A DNA stretch of 64,000 nt from Ciona intestinalis (GCF_000224145.3 NC_020174.2:1142520-1206519), one strand, 5' to 3'; shown: positions 1-12,030, counted from the first letter of the stretch. Notes: a model not told the origin generated them from the letters alone. A program made the numbers and translations.

Positions 1-2823
1 GTACACCAATGAGAAGGAAATTATCATAAAAACAATAGTTGTTAAAAACATGAAAAAGTTGCTCTGGTACTTGTAATGTAACTTAATTTATCCTCGCGTG
101 GCCGGAAAATGACAGTTTTTATCACATGGGTTCAACACCTAGTGCCAGCTTACGAGTTACCATGTATGTTACTTGGTGGGTGATTATTTTTTTGTTATTT
201 TTTAAATTTTTTTATGTATTGCTGATAATTTGGACAACCCATTAGTGACCACNNNNNNNNNNNNNNNNNNNNNNNNNNNNNNNNNNNNNNNNNNNNNNNN
301 NNAGACGCGCTAACCACTACGCCACGGCGCCGGACAAACTTTGTTCATTGATAAGTGTAGTGAGACAACAATACAATGATAGTGACTTCACAGAGAGGTT
401 TGTTTACCTTGAGTTGTGGGTGGTGTTGTTGTGGTTGGAGCCGGGGTTGTCATGGCAACTGAAGTTTCTGTGGATTTGAGAAGGTTTTCTTATAAAAACT
501 CAAGATGTGTAAATAAGTTTGCACATCTTGAGTTACTAACCACTGTACTATGACACCAGAAACTGCTATATTCTACAGATAGGCAAAAGACCGAACAAAC
601 CTGTAAAATAACCCTGGAACCCTGTTCTTGTTACACTACCATCACTCCTGAAATACAAACGCATTGTGTTGTTTACAGACACCACTGTTGTACTTCTGGT
701 GACGTAGCCTGCAAATCGACGCATGTATGGGTATGACCCATAAATCTGCAATATCAAATGTAAATTGTAACAATAAATGTAAGAACTATGCATGTAACCC
801 CAGGTTAACAGTATGCAATAAACATTTGTTTAAATTTCACCTGCAGTCGGTCACAGCAACCTTCCGTGTTAAACTGTAAAATTGTAAATTGTACGAAATA
901 GCCGGGTCGAGCTGTTAGGTACCAATTGCAGGTAAGATAATTGCTGTAGTGTCCAGGATAGCCAGGTGAGTTGAGAGGTTGTGAAATATTTATGACGCTG
1001 GCTTGAAATCCACATGGCGCGATGGCTGGAAAATGTAGCAACTTCATGTTAGGTTGAACATATTGGTTTTTTTATGTGGGTTAAGTGAGTGGTTTAAACT
1101 TGAGTTTTATGTTTAACTGGTTCATGTATGTGTCTGTAGCACAGAGTTTGAGGGCTGCTACCATTTTAGGTGTATTTGATCTTGGGCAAGACACTTAACA
1201 GTAGTTGCTCCAACCCAGTAGTGACTTATCTAATACAAAAAATTCAAAATAAAGTTATCTATTAAGTAACTCGTGTAAGCAGGTTCAGGCATGAAATAAT
1301 AATATTATAATTACTTGCTCACGTCTATATTACACTTACTTGTGACAGGTGTGGGGATGTATGAGCCATCTGTGTTGTTGACAACTGTAATACAAAAATA
1401 AATATAAACACATTAGTATGTTTACATGATAAAAATAGGACCATGGGACTCTAGTAATTGCAGAAAAAATGTTAAAACAAACATTTCCGACATTTTATGC
1501 AACGCAGGAAAACTTATGCTTACCAATGTAGCTTGCAACAAAACCTGGCATTGTTATAGAAATGTCCGTTCTGAAGTAAAGGTTAATAGCGTTGCTCACG
1601 AACGCTATATTTGATCTTCTATCACGCAGAACCAGGACATTGGTATTCCATCTAACCTAACGTAAATTATAAGCCATAAACATAAAGAATCTACAGACAG
1701 ACTTGCACACGTACTATCATATCTTTGCTTTGTGCAAAACAACTATATCTGTTCTTGATTCATCCTAGCGGTCGCTGCTAAAAAAACTAATATTTGGAAG
1801 TATACAATGAATATTTACAGAATTAAATAACCACCAGCCCACGACTCCTAAAAGAGTTTTTAATTGTTTAGAACACGATAACAGAATATAGGAATTAGGT
1901 GCTGAAGGTATCCCATCTTATCCCACAATACTATGTATGGGTCATTTTTGAATGCATCTAATTTGTAAGCAACTTTATATCTGATGTGTTTTTGTGAACA
2001 GGCTTGCCCAAGAACATGATGCCCCAATGGTATAGTAGGGTGGGGGAAGATGGGACACATATTCATTCTATTTTCTCATCCCACATTTTTTTATAAACAC
2101 CGTATTCCCACGACTTCCATAGACCGTTGGTAATTGTTTAAAACACGATCAGGATACTAAGATATTATGTGCTAAAGGTTTCCTATCTTACCCCACAGTA
2201 CTATAGTATTTAGTGTTCCGGATTTACTAACGTATACCACCGTACTTACTCGTAAATAGTCGCAACATCTTTCCGTTCTTAAAGTATGTACGGTAAAACG
2301 AACCAGCATACCAGGCGGGGCAGTTATGTTCCAAATACAACGCAAGTTATTCGGGTAGTTGTTACCGAGCTGCCTGGGTGATGTAAGATTTTGCGTTTCG
2401 TTTGTTGCGTTCAACATCATGGGACTCCTACACCATGCTGCGGAGATATATAGTTACAAATATTTTTTGTTCCTTAATGAAAAGGCAAGCTACGGGATCA
2501 AGGAGTTATAGAGTAGACTTTGGTCTAATACCCCAACGCCCAGGGTTTTAATTACTGTCGTGTCTACAATTTGTTATAGCACCATCTATTCTAAATGGGC
2601 AAATGTGAAGCTAAGGGACTCAGGGTTAAGTTCAGAGTTGGCCTATATTTCCACAATACACCATAGCACAAAAATGCAGGCATCTTAAAATTATAGCTAA
2701 AATAAAGCTCCATAACTTCAGATCTTTAATATAAATATAGTTTTTCCTTATCTTACTTTGGCCATCAGCTTGTTTATGAAAAATCGAGACAGCGAAGATC
2801 AACGTAATACTTAACCAATTCAT
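1..2823 (-). CDS. Secreted CUB-domain protein with Thr/Pro-rich linkers, 3' end outside the window
   Basis: Coding exons read on the minus strand are 2757-2823, 2250-2437, 1524-1656, 1340-1384, 841-1025, 601-745 and 408-467; all junctions are GT/AG and the phases match. Exon 1 starts at ATG 2823 and gives a signal peptide (MNWLSITLIFAVSIFHKQADG). Exons 2+3 form CUB domain 1 and exons 5+6 form CUB domain 2, with the usual SP.YP pattern, C.WN/YLTAxPG core and LYFRxD...GF strand. Exons 4 and 7 are small phase 1-1 linkers; exon 7 is mostly Thr and Pro. Each CUB domain is itself bounded by phase-1 introns, the modular arrangement expected for extracellular proteins. Both domains have a doubled cysteine (CCD) at the third CUB cysteine and no clear fourth cysteine. 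The gene continues past position 1, and a 50-N gap lies in its intron. Ligand and function are unknown. Confidence 0.75.
77..340 (-). mobile_element. tRNA-derived SINE, antisense copy with N gap
   Basis: Reads in reverse as the tRNA-like head (GGCGTAGTGGTTAGCGCG), the body ending in TTGTCCAAATTATCAGC, and the tail CCGGCCACGCGAGGATAAA found in the other copies. Positions 253-302 are N. It lies in an intron of the CUB gene. Confidence 0.75.
1131..1230 (+). mobile_element. SINE fragment (body)
   Basis: Contains GGGCAAGACACTTAACAG and TTGCTCCAACCCAGTAGTGA, the diagnostic middle of the SINE, without an intact tRNA-like head or tail. Confidence 0.6.
1855..2216. mobile_element. MITE (inverted-repeat element): a half copy followed by a full copy
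   Basis: A 3' half copy lies at about 1855-1937. A full copy at about 2031-2216 runs from TAGTAGGGTGGGGGAAGATG to CTTACCCCACAGTACTATA. The middle holds the shared TGTTTAAAACACGATCAGGA segment. It sits in the intron between the two halves of CUB domain 1. Confidence 0.75.
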
Positions 2824-3139
2824 CTTCCTAATCTAAAACAAACTTATTTGAAGCAATCGTGACCCTGCAAACCAATAAAACCCATCCCTGGTTATGCTTG
2901 GTAGAAGTTGCAGAATAAAACAAGATTCAGACAAGCCGTCCTTTTCCAAAAATTTTCTTTAACAAAACGCGAATTATTTTATGAAGCTACAATTGGTATG
3001 ACTTTTTCGCGTTACTCCGGATATTACGTTCTCCGCACATGATTGATGTATTTAAAATGACATTTGTAGAAAATTCGTGATCGGATTGAAATGTTTTTAA
3101 TTCATTCATGAACACCAAAACAAATTGCTGTCAGTTTAT

Positions 3140-3335
3140 ATAGTAGGGTGGGGAAAGATGGGACACCTTTAGCACATAATATCAAAATATCCTGATCGTG
3201 TTTTAAACAATTAACAACGGTCTATCGGGGTCGCGAGGATATAGTTTCGTGATTATTTGAATGTTCTTTGTTTACTACTAAATGGGACGAGAAAATAGAG
3301 TTAAAAGGTGTCCCACCTTCCCCACACTATACTGT
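3140..3335. mobile_element. MITE, full copy
   Basis: Begins TAGTAGGGTGGGGAAAGATG, ends GTCCCACCTTCCCCACACTA; the two ends are inverted copies of each other. The interior shares CCTGATCGTGTTTTAAACAA with the other copies. Confidence 0.8.
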
Positions 3336-3984
3336 AATTAAATTAAACATACTGTGTTGAAATGTTGAAATGAACACATATATGTCAAAATAGTTCGTCT
3401 AAATAACAAAGCTATTATATGGTCGCGGGGTTACGATTGTACAATTTGGTAAATATTCTTCATCAATGGGACCAGAATAGAAAGTGAAATATCCAATTTA
3501 ACTCCGAGGGGTCAACCCTATAGAGGACTTGTAGTTTCGAATCTCGGCAATACCGCACTTTCTAAGCGTTACCACCAATCACAATGCTGTAAAGGTGGAA
3601 TATCATAGTTGGCACGGGTGTAGCCTACGAAATATGATGAAATCATTGTTATAACGCCTGAAGTTGCCCTCCCATGCGAGGGTATAAACAGCTAAAACTA
3701 ATCAACTTTCATCAATTTTTTTTTCTTTTTATTCCGCAATGAAAATATTATGCTAAAGTGGTTGGTGACATTTGTGTTGTCATATCCGCATATCCGCGTG
3801 ACCAGCTTTCATTCAAAGTGGAAAGTCGTGTTTGTGATTGCTAAGTTTATCAAACTATAGTTTTCCCGTACCTACTAATAAAAATCGTTAAGTAGACTTC
3901 CTGTATGTTGCAGATATATATGTATCTTGGGTTGTTTCGGTTGGGGCTGGTGGTGTTGTCGTGCTGGGAAATCTACTTTTACAA

Positions 3985-4188
3985 TGTATAGTAGCACGGA
4001 GTGGGAAAAGATGGGCACCTTCGGCACATAACATCCAAATATCCTGATCTTGTTTTAAACAATTAACAACGGTCTATGGGAGTCGTGAAGATATGGTTTT
4101 ATAATTCTTTGATGCGCTTTGTACTGGCAAATGAGACGAGCAAATAGAATGAAATGTGTCCCATCTCCCCCACCCTACCATATGACCA
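3985..4188. mobile_element. MITE, full copy
   Basis: Divergent left end (TAGCACGGAGTGGGAAAAGA) and clear right end (GTCCCATCTCCCCCACCCTA), with the shared TGTTTTAAACAATTAACAAC interior. Confidence 0.75.
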
Positions 4189-4494
4189 ATATAGACAATC
4201 CATTATAGACCACTGAGTTTAAGCAATTGTCGTTAAGTGTTCGGTACAAGGGCAAGTATATACGCCACAAAGGCAGCTGCCCGACCTTGGATTTCATATT
4301 CTATTGCCAAAGAAACAAATTAACGAGGAATGCATAGTCGTTCTGGGCTTTTTAAATTGTTAGCCATATATGTAATATAAGGTGCACAAGGTGTGTGAAG
4401 AAGAACACTCAGCATTTTACGACTGTCGTTGCCCGGCACACGAAAATAAAGATTATCTTTGCCCATATTTGTTCTGCTTAGCTTATACGATTAT

Positions 4495-4695
4495 AGTATA
4501 GTAGGATGGGGGAAGATGGGACGCTTTTTAAATCCATTTTCTCGTCCTATTTAGTAGTAAACAAAGAACATTTAAAGAATTATAAAAGTAAATCTTCATG
4601 ACTCCCATAAACCGTTATTAATTGTTTAAAACACGTTTAGGATATCTGGATATTATGTGCTAAAGGTGTCCCATCTTCTCCCACCCTACTATATT
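4495..4695. mobile_element. MITE, full copy in inverted orientation
   Basis: TAGTAGGATGGGGGAAGATG at the left and GTCCCATCTTCTCCCACCCT at the right. The interior runs in the opposite direction to the copy at 3140 (AATTGTTTAAAACACG). Confidence 0.8.
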
Positions 4696-4714
4696 TTATT
4701 TATTCATTTTTTAT

Positions 4715-4960
4715 TGTGTTCAAGGCTCGACGCTGTTACCATTGTGGGCGTATGTGTCCTTAGGCAAGACACTTAACGGCAATTGCTCCAACCCAGTGGT
4801 CACTAATGGGTTGTCTAAATTATCAGCCATACATGAAAAAAACAAAAATAATCACTCACAAAGTAACATACATGGTAAACTCGTAAGCTGGCACGAGATG
4901 TTAAACTCGTGTGATAACGACTGTCGTTTTCCGGCCACACGAGGATAAAGTCAGTTACAT
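4715..4960 (+). mobile_element. SINE, near-complete but missing the 5' tRNA head
   Basis: Holds GGCAAGACACTTAACGGCAA, the body AAATTATCAGCCATACAT, CTCGTAAGCTGGCACGAG, and the tail CCGGCCACACGAGGATAAAG followed by a CATT repeat. Confidence 0.75.
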
Positions 4961-5768
4961 TCATTTATTCATTCATTCATTCACTCACCCATTGTATCAT
5001 GAAATAAATTTACTTCGTCCACCAGGGTGGGCTAGAGATTTAGAATGCTGTGGTCGAGACATATGAGAAAATATGCGATAGTAACGTTACATATACCATG
5101 TTTACTATTATTTGCTTGTATTTTATTGTTTGTCCCCCTGTGTTCAATTTATTTGCAATAAAACATAAGATAGTTTTGGCAATTTTAGTTACAATCAGTA
5201 CGACTCACTGTGAGCGTGCGGTTTGTTGGGTTTATAGAACTATAATTAATAAGAATATCCTCAACAACTATGATAGAACATAAGGGTTTCGATTGTAAAA
5301 CATATAACAACCGTGTTATTATCAAAGTTGGTTATAGCGACTGTCATTGCACCGCCATGTGAAGATAAAAAGTTACATAAATTCATTGAGTCTTTTACAA
5401 AGATACTTATCGTTTTGTAAGTATATCCCAATGACAGCGAGGTGCATTATAGACAAGCAATGCAACTTTTAAAACGACCCATTGTTTAAACGTCGGTGGG
5501 CCTTTGTTAAAGCGGTGTGACGTCACAGAAGGTAAGCGAGACTTGAATTGTGCCCGTGGGGAATCCCCTGGTATCGTATGAGGTTATTTATTCGTTGTGT
5601 AAGTAAAGCAACCAACGAAAGAGGAACTACTTGGTCTGGTATTGATATGTTCCTTGTTGGTCAGCGTTTTAATGTTTACGCAGATATTCTAATTTCGCAT
5701 TTATATTCTAGGTTTCATATGCTGAAATCGTTGTGTTAATAAGTGTTATTTACAAGAAAAAGATCAAA

Positions 5769-8700
5769 ATGTCAGCTATACGAGTGCAAAAGTTGCCGGA
5801 CTCAGCCAATCCTGATAAAATTGAAATTCACTTTCAGAAACGAAAGAACAATGGCGGAGACGTGGCTTACGTTTTGTTCCCAATCAACCAAAGTGAAGTG
5901 GATACCGCCCTGGTTGAATTTGAAGAAGACGATGGTAAATTAAATAATTGCAATTTATTCTCGCGTGAAAACGACATTCGTTATATCTTATAACACATAG
6001 TGTTCCATTTCATGTACCAAAAATACTTGTACTTTAAATTATATTAATCTAAACAGCTGTATGTATGTAACCCACTTAAACAAAGGTTTTTTATAAGATT
6101 TTGGACCAAGTTCATTATCAAGTGTATTTAGACTAAAGTAGCATATCGTACTGTGAGGTAAGCTGGGATACCTTTAGCTTTAGCACATATCATCCAAAAT
6201 ATCTGATCAGGTTTTAAACAATTAACAACGGTCTATAGGAATTGTTAGGATGTGTTTTTATAATTCTTTAAACGTTTTTTGTTTGCTACCAAATTGGATT
6301 AAAAAAAATAGAATAAAACGGTGTCCCATCTTCCCCACCACACTAATATTCCATAAAAAAAGGTTTCTTTGTTTAATATTGTTGTTCTAGAAACACTACC
6401 CTGTTGCAGAAATGTACAAAACTTAATTCTTTGTGTGTAAAAGTTTTGTTAACAATTGCATTTTTAACGATCACTTTTACCCGAAAACAATTATATGTTT
6501 TACACGATATTTTAAACCAATCTATTTCAATCAGTTTATGCGATATATAATTATTTTTGTTACAGTTGCTGACGATGTCGTCAGTAAAAAACAAGTTTTC
6601 CAGGATGTGGTTTTGGTTGTAAAGAAAGAGACAATGGTCTGTTCCAGTTTTTTACAAATATATTATTACTTTAATACCAGACATAATGTATTTTTTTGGC
6701 TTTTCCAGTTTGAAAGCGGTGATTTTAGCAAAATCTTTTGTCAGCCGGCAAGACTGCATCACAGTTTACAATACCAAGCATGAAAACAATTTAAAAATCT
6801 CTTTTCCACAGATGTTTAGTAAGGTGACGGCCATATTAAACCAAGACATGGTGAACAAAATTAAAGAATATGGAGAAGTGGACCAAGAATTAATTTATCT
6901 GCAATTTGAAACAAAAATTCAAGTCTCCAAGGACAGTGACGGCATCACTTTTACAGGTAATTGCATAAATAAAAATAACGGTGTTACAATGTCAATTTAG
7001 GCAATAGGTGTTACGCACATCCACAGTGCAACAGATTTTCTATCTTTTTATAAAGTCACTGTGGCACAGCGGTTAGCGCAATTGCCTCTACCCCAAAGGT
7101 TACGAGTTCGAGACTTGACATTACCACCATTGTATAAACGTGCCTGTCCTTGGGCAAGACACTTAACCGAAATTGCTGCAACCCAATGGTACCTTATGGA
7201 TTGTTCAAACATCAGCCATACATTAAACAAAACACCCAGAAAGAAAGATAAGTTACATTCTAAACTTTCATTTATTCAAGGCACCAAACTGGCAAAACAG
7301 CTTCGAAATACATGTAGTAAAACTAATTAGAAGAAAATGAAAAGCCCGTTTTTTTTTTAAGTAACAATAAGTCACCACACTATTGCGCATTGAATTTGTT
7401 GTAAAAGCCACACAAGTGTCTTTCATATTTGTTTTAGGTCATACAAACTAGAACTACTTTGTAAAAGATATTATGTTTGATCTAGGAACTATACAAAATT
7501 TGTGACAGTTAAAATAAACAGATATTTGGATAATTATTAACTAGCACAAGATTACTTTGCTTAATGGCAGAACCAGCTTAATCCTGACTAAGTAAAGATG
7601 ATTAGGCATTCATTCTGAGCTTAAAGAACTAAAAATCTATCTGTTTTGTGCTAATTGCTCTCTCTATATTTGAATATATACTCTTATTAATAAAACTGTT
7701 TAAACCTCACATTAATATGATACTGATATAATGGTTATAGTGGCACGCATCGTCCATTTTAAAAGTTTAACTTTTTATTTTATGCCAATGATGCAAACAT
7801 TTTGTTGAATTAACCCCCCCCCTTTTTTTCTCTGAGCATTCCTATTTTCTAAAAAGGCTTTGACACCGACTTCCCAAGTTTGCCCCATTGGGTATGGTTG
7901 CATAAATGTAACTTACTTTATCCTCGCGTGGCCAGAAAACGACAATCGTTATAACACAGGTGTTAATACACCTCGTGCCAGCTTACGAGTTATTATGTAT
8001 GCTACTTTGTGGGTGATTATTTTTCAGAGATTTCTTTTTTTTTTTTATGTATGGCTGATAATTTGGACAACCCATAAGTGACCACTAGGTTGGAGCAATT
8101 CCTGTTAAAGTGTCTTGGCCCAAGGACACATACGCCCACAATGGTAGCAGCGTCGGGCCTTGAACCCATTACCTATTGGTTACAGGCAGGCGCGCTAACC
8201 ACTATGCCACGGCGCTGGACAGGTTACATTTAACAACCAATAAACATGTTTACCACACACCTAAGGTTCGTGGTTCCAAGTGCAAGCAGCTCAGGAACTC
8301 TTACGCCTCCGTGTGGCAAAGTTGGCAGGGTCACCCACTACCTCCACCNNAAGGAAGAAAAACGACNAGAAACCGACTTCATTATCTTTCGCAGGNNNNN
8401 NNTTCATGAGTGGACAAGGTCAGTTTCTATAAGTTTAAATGTAAACTACTTACAGTTAAGATTAAGTGTTGCAAAATAGGTAACAAACAAAAAGGAATTG
8501 TTTAAAAACATATTTCGCTTATATGGATCATCAACCTCGTATTTAAATAGAATCAACTTCAAATTGATGGTAACTAGTATGTAACCTACTGCAAACAGTG
8601 TTTTCATCCTTTTTGATTTGGACTTATTCAATCTTGCTTAGCTACTTTTTTTGTAGTGTGTGGATATTACCGTTATATACAAACCATATCAAAAGCTAAT

Positions 8701-11700
8701 GTTTCAATTACAAAATTAGAAATATTTAAAAGTAACCTTGTCATGCAGCGGAAAATAACTTGAATTCCCCCAAAAGAGAAGAAAGTGAAAATGATGAATC
8801 TTCTGACAACAACGAATCTTTTGCCACCGCTTCTAACAAAATACCTCAACCAGGTAAGTAATATGTGCAAGTATTTGTTATCACCATACAGTTTGACCAT
8901 CTGTAGAATGTAATCACTTTAACCTTATACAGTCTTGCATGCTTTACTTTGTAGCAAATGTTTCATACCTCTAACTTCTACAGAACCAGTATGTTAATTA
9001 TAGTAGCAATATAAAAGTGGCAGCGCAGTTCCCACCAAGTTAACCAAAGAAACCATTAACCCTATGTTAGGTGTCTCCTTGTTTCAAACCAAATGCAACA
9101 GTTAAGTTGCCAGCAATACAAGAAAAAAAAACAACAAATTACATGTGTCAACAAATTACACAACTGCGTTTTTTAGCATTGCGAAACAACGTATGCCTAA
9201 TAATGAACAATGCTGCGTTACCTTGTCGTAATGTAAAGGCTGACTGCCAAATGCAATATAAATAAATTAGGACAGTGGTAACTTGTAAATGGGCATGAGG
9301 TGTCAAACAAAACACCCCTGTTATAACAACTGTAGTTGCCGAACCATCCAAGAACAAACAAATTACATTCATTATCTCCACAGCAAAGAGAATGGTAGAA
9401 ATTCATTCCTTCTTGGTGGACCGTGATATTTACGAATATCTGATGATTGTTGCACCACAAGAGGTTAAAAAAATCTGGTTAGTTTCATATTACTTATTAT
9501 CTGGTCAAATTCTATATCCTAACTACTGAAGGGAAAATAATGGCAACACCACAAACTCCATTAGAACCATTTTGCATTTTTCCAATAGCTTTGGGTTTAA
9601 TGTTACGTTTTATTCATGGCATGTTTTGAGGTTTTTTGCTTTCTATTAATTGTTTTTTTTTAACTTTATTTCTACTGTCTTTATTATAGTGTTGGGAACT
9701 ATTTTTTAGATTTAAAAAAAATGTTTGCTCCGCAGGGGAGTGGACATCAACCCCGCAATTGATACGAAAGAAGACTCGGTGTCTATTGCACTCATGGCTG
9801 AAGTGACCACTGGCAAGGATGGGGTAGAACCCGCCCTTAAAAGCAAGTGTAAAGCCATGGAGAAAGAAATGCATAAGCTTGCCAGTGATGTTGAAGCTGA
9901 TGCTGATCAGGATACGATGACCTTGGATGACTCCATAGAATCTAAGAGGGTGGAGGACACGATTATTCAGATGAGGAAGACATTTCCTTCCTCCCATTGC
10001 AGGAAGATGGAAGGAGGTAACCAGGTCATCTTTATCAGCCCAAAGAAGAAACAGAACAAAGAGGCGAAAGATTTCTTCGCAAAATTAGTCAACAAATCAA
10101 GTAAGTGGATATTTTGTTTGGAAAATGATAGTGGATAATACAACAAAATATTTTTTAACAACTGTTATTATTAGGCAACTCTTTTCCGCTTTAATAGTTG
10201 AATCATAATCAAAAAGAAAAAACAAATATAGTAGTTGTATACATAAACAGATTATTCATTAGTTACCACATTTCCCTAACTTAAATGGAGTTATTTTACA
10301 GCTGTTGCAAAGCCTGTTACTGTTGACAGAGATATATTTGAATACATACAAGAATTTTTCCCAGAAAGGTTCAAAGAACTCAAGTAGGTTCAACTTTTGC
10401 AAGTTATTTGTGACTAGGTCTGTAACCATAAGCATACAACATAACCTTAGAGGTGCTACTTTTAAAACTATGAATATCCATACAATCTAGTAGAGCTAAA
10501 GTATATGGAATTTGAAACTTTATTTATTGGTTTACTATTTTGACAATTATGAGTATAACTGCATTTTAACAATGTCACCCCATATATTTTTCTGAAAATT
10601 CAAAAAAACCTATTCATACCAATGCTAGTAGACACTATTGATTGGTTCAATAGTGTGGGCAGTAAATGTTAAGCGACTTGGGTCCGTTTTAAGTTGTATG
10701 TATTTTAAATAGGCAGAAGTACGCAGCTGAATGGGAATTGGAAATGAACGGAGATGAAGTCACAGTTAAAGCCAAACAGAAAGCAGAAGATAAACCAGAA
10801 AAAGAATTTTCTGCAGGTGGTGCCAATTTTAACAAAGAGGTCACAAATTTGATCGAGAAAATCCAACAAGAAGCCGGCTACCATCATTGTGGCGTGTCTC
10901 TAGAAGATTTGCCCAACAAACCAAATGAGGCGAGCATTGCAAAAGCTATTGCTTCTGTGGGAAGCAATTTTCGTGGTGTCTTCGTTCGTCGAAGCTGTGA
11001 CGATCCAAATCAAATCGTCTTCATCAGCCACAAGAAGGAAAGTGGTGAGATCGTCATGGCTTGGTTTAAGAAGTGTTTGAAGCGAACAGATGATGAATGG
11101 GAAGTTATCAATGGTGGTGTTGGGGATGCTAAACCTGCAAGCAATTCCTTCCAGGATGAAATGGCTGTAGATGTAGATATTTACCAGTTTATGGTAATGA
11201 CCATGAAATACAAGATTGAAAACATATGGAGGTAATGTGTGGTCGTTTGTTGATAGTGTAAGGGTGATGTGAAGTATTTTTATGGCAGCTTATTTGCGAA
11301 AACCAACTTACATATTATTGGTTGTCATTTTAATTTCTATGTCTGGTGCCGTGGCAAAGTGGTTAGCGGGCCTGCCTGTAACCCAGAGGTAATGGGTTCA
11401 AGGCTTTTGCTGCTACCATTGTGGAAGTATGTGTCCATGGCCAAGATAAACATCGTTCTTTAAGATTTCTATATTGTAATTTTAATTACAATCAAAGGAT
11501 AATTATATACAAAGGTCAAAGAGTAATAGGTATGTAAAACTTATGCAATTCATTTTTAGGCGACATGGTGTGAAACTAACCATGAAAGTAACTGGAGATT
11601 CTGCAGTTCTCACTGTAACTGCTTCCAAAAGTAACACAGATGGTGTGAAAGCAGCAGTGTCAGAGTTTCAGACCATGTACCAACGTACAATGGATAGGGT

Positions 11701-11854
11701 TGGCCAGGAAAGCTTGGACCTAGAGCAGTGCGGTGATCCAAGTGAAGCAGCCATTAAAGACACCCTGCGTGCGATAAAAGTTGGAAACAGAAGAAGTTTA
11801 CATCAGCAGATCAACAGATATGCCAAACCTGATCATTTTCATTGCAGAAAATAG
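5769..11854 (+). CDS. RRM plus KH-like repeat protein, similar to the N-terminal region of PARP14
   Basis: Exons: 5769-5934, 6566-6618, 6812-6956, 8749-8853, 9384-9477, 9736-10100, 10302-10383, 10713-11231, 11560-11854; phases agree at every junction (about 607 aa). Residues 1-73 form an RRM of the PARP10/PARP14/NMI type (RVQKLPD start, ALVEFEED, VADDVVSKK). After an acidic linker (exon 4) come repeated KH-like units: a start like VDRDIYEYL / VDRDIFEYI / VDVDIYQFM, then a GV.L/DxVTVKA segment, then a closing QVIFISPKK / QIVFISHKK strand. In PARP14 such RNA/nucleic-acid-binding modules precede macro, WWE and ADP-ribosyltransferase domains; none of those is visible here. The last unit is cut short by an apparent single-base frameshift at about 11776-11779. 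Likely a nucleic-acid-binding, immune-type protein; the exact role is unknown. The start is the first ATG of the RRM frame. Confidence 0.65.
6148..6352. mobile_element. MITE, degenerate copy in intron 1 of the PARP14-like gene
   Basis: Diverged left end (GAGGTAAGCTGGGATACC), shared GGTTTTAAACAATTAACAAC interior and right end GTCCCATCTTCCCCACCACA. Confidence 0.65.
7056..7256 (+). mobile_element. SINE with clear tRNA-like head
   Basis: The head GTGGCACAGCGGTTAGCGCA (A-box-like) and GTTACGAGTTCGAGACTTG (B-box-like) is followed by the body GGGCAAGACACTTAACCG and CATCAGCCATACAT. It lacks the usual GGATAAA tail. Intronic in the PARP14-like gene. Confidence 0.8.
7902..8222 (-). mobile_element. SINE, full-length antisense copy
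   Basis: Read in reverse: GTGGCATAGTGGTTAGCGCG head, body with CACTTTAACAGGAATTGCTC, and tail to CCACGCGAGGATAAAGTAAG. About 320 bp, the most complete copy with the one at 37868. The DNA just after it (8349-8402) contains scattered N. Confidence 0.8.
9266..9372 (+). mobile_element. SINE tail fragment, degenerate
   Basis: Matches only the 3' part: GGTAACTTGTAAATGGGCAT, ACACCCCTGTTATAACAACT and a decayed CCGAACCATCCAAG end. It abuts the splice acceptor of the exon starting at 9384. Confidence 0.5.
11344..11465 (+). mobile_element. SINE head fragment
   Basis: GCCGTGGCAAAGTGGTTAGC, then ACCCAGAGGTAATGGGTTCA and CTGCTACCATTGTGGAAGTA; truncated after the CCAAGATAAAC motif. In the last intron of the PARP14-like gene. 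Confidence 0.7.
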
Positions 11855-12024
11855 ACTATCTTTGAATCAGTTTAAAAATGTTTTTGAGAATGTTCTAACA
11901 TCCAAGGCAAAGCAATTTCCTCGAAAGTAGTTTGTTCTTTCAATGTTTGACATTTAGAGAATGTTTGGCATTTAGAGGATGAGTTAAATATTGTAAATAT
12001 ATTATAAAAGGACAAGTATACTCC

Positions 12025-12030
12025 ATTAAA
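12025..12030 (+). promoter_or_regulatory. Candidate poly(A) signal of the PARP14-like gene
   Basis: ATTAAA about 95 bases after the alternative-frame stop at 11928-11930. Confidence 0.35.

Larger units (their letters stand above)
2824..5768. other. Repeat-filled spacer between the CUB and PARP14-like genes
   Basis: No convincing gene is seen here. It holds three full MITEs, SINE pieces and, at 3922-3976, a relic of a CUB-gene linker exon (see findings). A CRE palindrome TGACGTCA lies at 5518-5525, about 245 bases before the PARP14-like start codon, in what is probably that gene's promoter region. The tail of the spacer SINE ends in several CATT tandem units near 4962-4986. Confidence 0.6.

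Noticed and set aside
1860..2066. Minus-strand frame as a CUB-gene exon
   Set aside because: It lies in MITE sequence and lacks splice sites in phase with the flanking CUB exons.
7056..7130. tRNA gene
   Set aside because: The A- and B-box-like head is followed by the SINE body, lacks a closed acceptor stem and recurs in many copies; it is a SINE head.
9614..9997. Minus-strand 127-codon frame opposite the PARP14-like exon
   Set aside because: It is the reverse of a clear coding exon with matching splice sites on the plus strand.
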